Source: Owenia fusiformis
Lineage: Eukaryota; Annelida; Polychaeta; Sabellida; Oweniidae
Assembly (NCBI GenBank): GCA_903813345.2
Contig: CAIIXF020000008.1
Coordinates: 1,871,341 to 1,935,340, forward strand
Direction: 5' to 3'
Length of the DNA stretch: 64,000 nucleotides
Shown here: positions 63,746-64,000 of the stretch, one piece after another
How the letters are laid out: each line of letters opens with the position of its first letter
Numbering within the stretch: the stretch's first letter is position 1
Made by a program: the position numbers and the translations under genes
The notes under the pieces: generated by a model
The model's database searches: none
Seen by the model: only the letters and a program-made list of their open reading frames with translations
Told to the model about the DNA's origin: nothing

Positions 63746-63872
63746 GCAGCAAATACAAAATAGTGCAGTACAACCTGTCATCTATAATACAAATAGTGCA
63801 GTACAACATGTCATCAAATACAAAATAGTGCAGTACAACCTGTCATCAAATACAAATAGTGGAGTACAACCC
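63746..63872. repeat. Minisatellite, about 33-36-bp unit, four copies, near Rel exon acceptor at 63723
   Basis: The unit is AATACAAAATAGTGCAGTAC plus AACCTGTCATCA. It starts about 25 bp from the exon. Confidence 0.85.
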
Positions 63873-64000
63873 ATCTAATCTGAAGACCACTGGAACCAAC
63901 CTAAAGGGTTTGGAGTGGCAGGTTTCAAGGTTTTTAAAGTGGATATCTATTACAGATTAAAATACTTGGACTACTTCAGATTAGGGAGATATTTGGATAT

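Overview
This is a eukaryotic (metazoan) nuclear window. It is AT-rich and intron-dense, with GT-AG introns, many short inverted-repeat transposons and many minisatellites. The proteins are animal-specific (an UNC5-type ZU5/UPA/death-domain receptor, a Rel/NF-kB factor, dynactin ARP10, PUS10, a C1orf198 homologue). The repeat style (frequent ACATGTA-rich satellites, CAGGCCCGTAGCCAGG-ended MITEs) suggests a marine invertebrate, most likely a lophotrochozoan such as a bivalve. That assignment is inference; no species marker was found.

Layout. 666-8894 (-): 5' part of ACTR10 (exons 1-7; the 3' part is off the left edge). 9220-11836 (+): a two-exon coiled-coil protein with an RIIa/DPY30-like docking motif, TEX55-like, head-to-head with ACTR10 and 325 bp away. 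13771-19979: a mariner-like element with long inverted repeats, carrying a decayed transposase and split by a young non-autonomous LTR retrotransposon. 19982-30731: about 10.7 kb without recognisable coding exons, with several MITEs. 30836-39986 (+): a nine-exon UNC5-like receptor that lacks Ig and thrombospondin domains. 43184-50741 (-): PUS10, 16 exons, its first coding exon not found. 52200-55555 (+): complete C1orf198 homologue, seven exons. 59671-63723 (-): 3' half of a class II Rel/NF-kB gene (end of the Rel homology region, NLS, transactivation tail); the rest is off the right edge.

Exons were reconstructed by matching splice consensus, checking that codon phase closes at every junction, and comparing with remembered family sequences. 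No search was run.

The most unusual pattern is that tandem arrays sit directly against splice junctions. At least eight of the junctions modelled here have a minisatellite or short duplication beginning within about 0-30 bp, and in several the repeat unit contains a copy of the junction itself. PUS10 exon 3 and the Rel exon at 63632-63723 have arrays on both sides. The second notable item is the UNC5-like receptor: an in-frame stop just upstream of its ATG, no signal peptide, a short six-cysteine segment, one membrane helix, then a full ZU5-UPA-death module and a long extra C-terminal tail.
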